Shown here piece after piece: positions 62,103 through 64,000 of a stretch of 64,000 bases of DNA. Within the stretch, counting starts at the first letter, position 1. The number at the start of each line of letters is the position of its first letter. The position numbers and the translations under genes were made by a program. The DNA is taken from NCBI GenBank assembly GCA_025350325.1, contig JANXYB010000132.1, positions 1 to 64,000 of the forward strand, read 5' to 3'. Source of the stretch: Acidobacteriaceae bacterium. GTDB lineage: Bacteria; Acidobacteriota; Terriglobia; Terriglobales; Acidobacteriaceae. Under the pieces are notes generated by a model. The model saw nothing but the letters and a program-made list of their open reading frames with translations, did not search any database and had not been told where the DNA came from.

Positions 62103-63368
62103 ATGGCGACCGTTGCGCAATCGAAAGTGAATTGGGCTGACGACCAGACCTTGCGCGTTGTCCGGCCACAGGTACGCAAGTTGCTTGAAGCCTCGTCGGG
62201 TTTTCGCGCTCTGCCATCCGAGCAGCAGCGTGAACTCGCCTCGACGATGGTTAAAGTTTGCAGCTACATGAGCAACCCCCATGGGCTTGCAGCCAAGGAG
62301 CTTTCGCCGCGCGGAGGCGTGCTCGCGCTGGCCAACGAAGACCCCGTGGAAGCGACGAAGAGAAGGCTGTCGCAAAAACCTGGTTCAACTGGAGCGGACT
62401 TTCAAGCCGGGGGCGTAAAGGCAGGCGTCGAACAGTTTGGAGAGCTGGTCAAAAAAGTAGATTTCCCGCTCTTCGTATCCGGGCTCATTCAGGGAGTTTT
62501 TAAAGCCATCGTAGATTCGTCCATTCAGCAAATGCACGCGTATGGAGAATTGCTTGCCAACGTCGCGAAGACGGTCGATCAATTTGCGCAGGATAATATA
62601 TCCGAAAACAACGCGCGCGATTGGCTGGCGCAGAAATACCCCGGCGATCTGGGCATCAATACGGATGCAAATTCCAGCGGCTTCGCAGCTGGGGGTCCCG
62701 CGCCAACGGTCACACCAAAGGTTGAAGTCACGTCTGACGATGCGGAGGCTTCACTGCAGAAAATCTCTTCCGACCTACAGCTCGCGGAGCCGGTTACAGA
62801 CCTATCCGATCCGCTCGAAGAACAGCGCCTCGTCACAGCCGCGAAGTTGCAGATGGCCCGAGGACGCCAGCAACTTCTCTCGTCGATGGTGCTGCTGGGC
62901 ATCAATCGTATCGTGGTAACGGACGGACTGATCCATGCCAAAGTTGTTTTCGACATGAAGGCTTCGGATGTGGCTAAGAGAAAAGCAGTAGCTTCGATGT
63001 ATGACGGCGATGAACAGAAGTCCTCTTACGAAGCGAGCACCGGATTCAGCAGCTGGCTCTCCCCGGCCTCGGCTCAGGCGTCGGCCCAATCGAGCAGCGA
63101 TCACGTCACCACGGTGCAGTCGTCTATCGACGACACATCGCAATCAAACGCAGCTGTGAAAGCTAATCTCACTGGCGAGGTCCGTGTAAATTTCAAGAGC
63201 GATTATCTCCCTATGGACAAAATGGCCAGCCCGCAGATGATCGCGGCGATTCAAGGCAATGCGCAGCCGATTGAGCCAGTGCGCAAACCTGGAACCAATC
63301 CTCCGCCGCCAACCGCCGCATCTCCAGCCGCACAACCAGTTGCGGCAGCCCCAGCGGCCCACGCGTGA
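62103..63368 (+). CDS. unknown protein, paralogue 3 of a three-member family
   Basis: 421 residues, third copy, 12 bases after paralogue 2. Matching blocks: QVRKLLEASSGFRALPSEQQRELASTMVKVCSYM; VDFPLFVSGLIQGVFKAIVDSSIQQMHAYGELLANVAKTVDQF; RQQLLSSMVLLGINRIVVTDGLIHAKVVFDM; AAVKANLTGEVRVNFKSDYLPMDKM. The tail is Pro/Ala-rich. Tandem placement with paralogue 2 and shared blocks indicate a local duplication. GGAG lies 7 bases upstream of the ATG. Confidence 0.7.
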   Translation: MATVAQSKVNWADDQTLRVVRPQVRKLLEASSGFRALPSEQQRELASTMVKVCSYMSNPHGLAAKELSPRGGVLALANEDPVEATKRRLSQKPGSTGADFQAGGVKAGVEQFGELVKKVDFPLFVSGLIQGVFKAIVDSSIQQMHAYGELLANVAKTVDQFAQDNISENNARDWLAQKYPGDLGINTDANSSGFAAGGPAPTVTPKVEVTSDDAEASLQKISSDLQLAEPVTDLSDPLEEQRLVTAAKLQMARGRQQLLSSMVLLGINRIVVTDGLIHAKVVFDMKASDVAKRKAVASMYDGDEQKSSYEASTGFSSWLSPASAQASAQSSSDHVTTVQSSIDDTSQSNAAVKANLTGEVRVNFKSDYLPMDKMASPQMIAAIQGNAQPIEPVRKPGTNPPPPTAASPAAQPVAAAPAAHA

Positions 63369-63373
63369 CGACA

Positions 63374-64000
63374 ATGGCAACCACTCTTGGCCCTGCAAGA
63401 CGAGCCCGCCCGACCGATGATCATGAGCATGATCGCGGGGCTTCTCGCTACGATAATTACGCTCGTTACGGAGAGCACAATCAGGTTCGAGACGATGCAT
63501 CTCGTCGCGATCACGGTGATTTGGCTCCGTTTCTTGCCCTGGGTCAGCGGCTGCTTTCGGCCGTCGAACAGCATGCGACGCAACTGGCACTTTACTCTAG
63601 CGGTCTACCCGATCTCCCTCCAGTTGTGGGCAGCGCTGAAGATCAATCCCATTTGCGCACTGTGCCGCCGCTCTACCTCGCGTCGGAACTTGAAGCGGCA
63701 GGTTTACTTACGGCCGTTGAAACGCTGGCAGGACTGTTTGTGACGGGAGGCTTATCATCCGATCCGGGGCCGGCCGCGCCTCTGCTGGTAGCGTTTTGGC
63801 GAGGGCGGCATCAGCGTTTCGCCGCGCCCGAACGGCGCGCGTTTTATGCCAGGCTTTTTGGTGGCGACAGTGGGCCGGCTCTCGCGATGGATGGAGGCCG
63901 CAACAATGATTTTGAAGGCTTGATGATCAGCTTTGCTGAAGCGCTTTACAAACTGCATCCCGATCCGTCCTTCGATAACCTGGGCTTTTCCAGCATGGGT
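63374..64000 (+). CDS. unknown protein, 3' end outside window (related to the 57944 gene)
   Basis: The ATG at 63374 opens a frame that runs to the window edge (209 residues visible) without a stop; it begins 5 bases after the preceding stop. Residues 1-50 are polar (Asp/Arg/His-rich). From about residue 100, LASELEAAGLLTAVETLAGLFVTGG, then LLVAFWRGRHQRFAAPERRAFYARLFGGDSG and a following helix match in spacing and key residues a block of the large unknown protein at 57944-59620 (about 260-370). It is therefore a paralogous domain. No signal peptide. Function unknown. Confidence 0.7.
   Translation, partial: MATTLGPARRARPTDDHEHDRGASRYDNYARYGEHNQVRDDASRRDHGDLAPFLALGQRLLSAVEQHATQLALYSSGLPDLPPVVGSAEDQSHLRTVPPLYLASELEAAGLLTAVETLAGLFVTGGLSSDPGPAAPLLVAFWRGRHQRFAAPERRAFYARLFGGDSGPALAMDGGRNNDFEGLMISFAEALYKLHPDPSFDNLGFSSMG

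Noticed and set aside
48790-64000. Prophage or contractile injection system
   Set aside because: No capsid, tail, sheath, baseplate, portal, terminase or integrase gene is recognisable in the visible part.

Overview
The window looks like chromosomal DNA of an acidobacterium, probably class Terriglobia. Two protein families named from that phylum are present: a VWFA-related acidobacterial domain protein at the left edge and an acidobacterial duplicated orphan permease (ADOP) at 4.3-6.1 kb. The housekeeping genes are single-copy, typical bacterial types. No tRNA, rRNA, CRISPR array, insertion sequence or integrase was recognised.

Left part, 1-31.5 kb: a patchwork of core and metabolic genes on both strands. 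These are rpsO-pnp, a 5'-truncated ADOP permease, a membrane diguanylate cyclase, murA, a DUF5597 glycosidase, an HTH protein, an M24 peptidase, accB-accC (acetyl-CoA carboxylase), a DUF1080 protein, a frameshifted cNMP-binding/DUF1003 gene, a BON-LysM protein, a PQQ dehydrogenase with two inserted cytochrome c domains, a DinB protein, thiE, two APC permeases, a bacilliredoxin, murB, modABC, thrC-thrB and trxA. Clear hairpin terminators sit after pnp (3997-4040), after the second APC permease (24374-24403) and after trxA (31398-31426).

Middle part, 31.5-48.6 kb: lexA is on the minus strand, with a promoter so close to its ATG that the transcript should be leaderless. From 32.3 kb to the right end every gene is on the plus strand. 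First come signalling genes: a GGDQF-type diguanylate cyclase homologue, an orphan OmpR-type regulator and a sigma54 activator that lacks an HTH domain. They lead into a flagellar operon flgB-flgC-fliE-fliF-fliG-fliH-fliI-fliJ-fliK-flgD-flgE. A 768-base gap follows, then a second sigma54-activator-like gene with a changed GAFTGA loop.

Right part, 48.8-64 kb and beyond: an uncharacterised, tightly packed plus-strand cluster, and the most novel part of the window. It encodes a small winged-helix-like protein, a 1206-residue fusion of a peptidoglycan-recognition/amidase domain with two intact trypsin-like protease domains, a protein with a probable peptidoglycan-binding end, three paralogues of an unknown family (about 420-440 residues), a small protein, a protein resembling a trypsin-co-occurring domain followed by HhH and TIG-like parts, a subtilisin-like protease, a large unknown protein, another unknown protein, and a truncated gene at the right edge that shares a domain with the large unknown protein. 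No product has an obvious signal peptide. Several genes overlap by 1-4 bases. I infer a multi-protein system pairing peptidoglycan sensing or cleavage with proteolysis, possibly for defence, conflict or predation; the function is not shown by the sequence.
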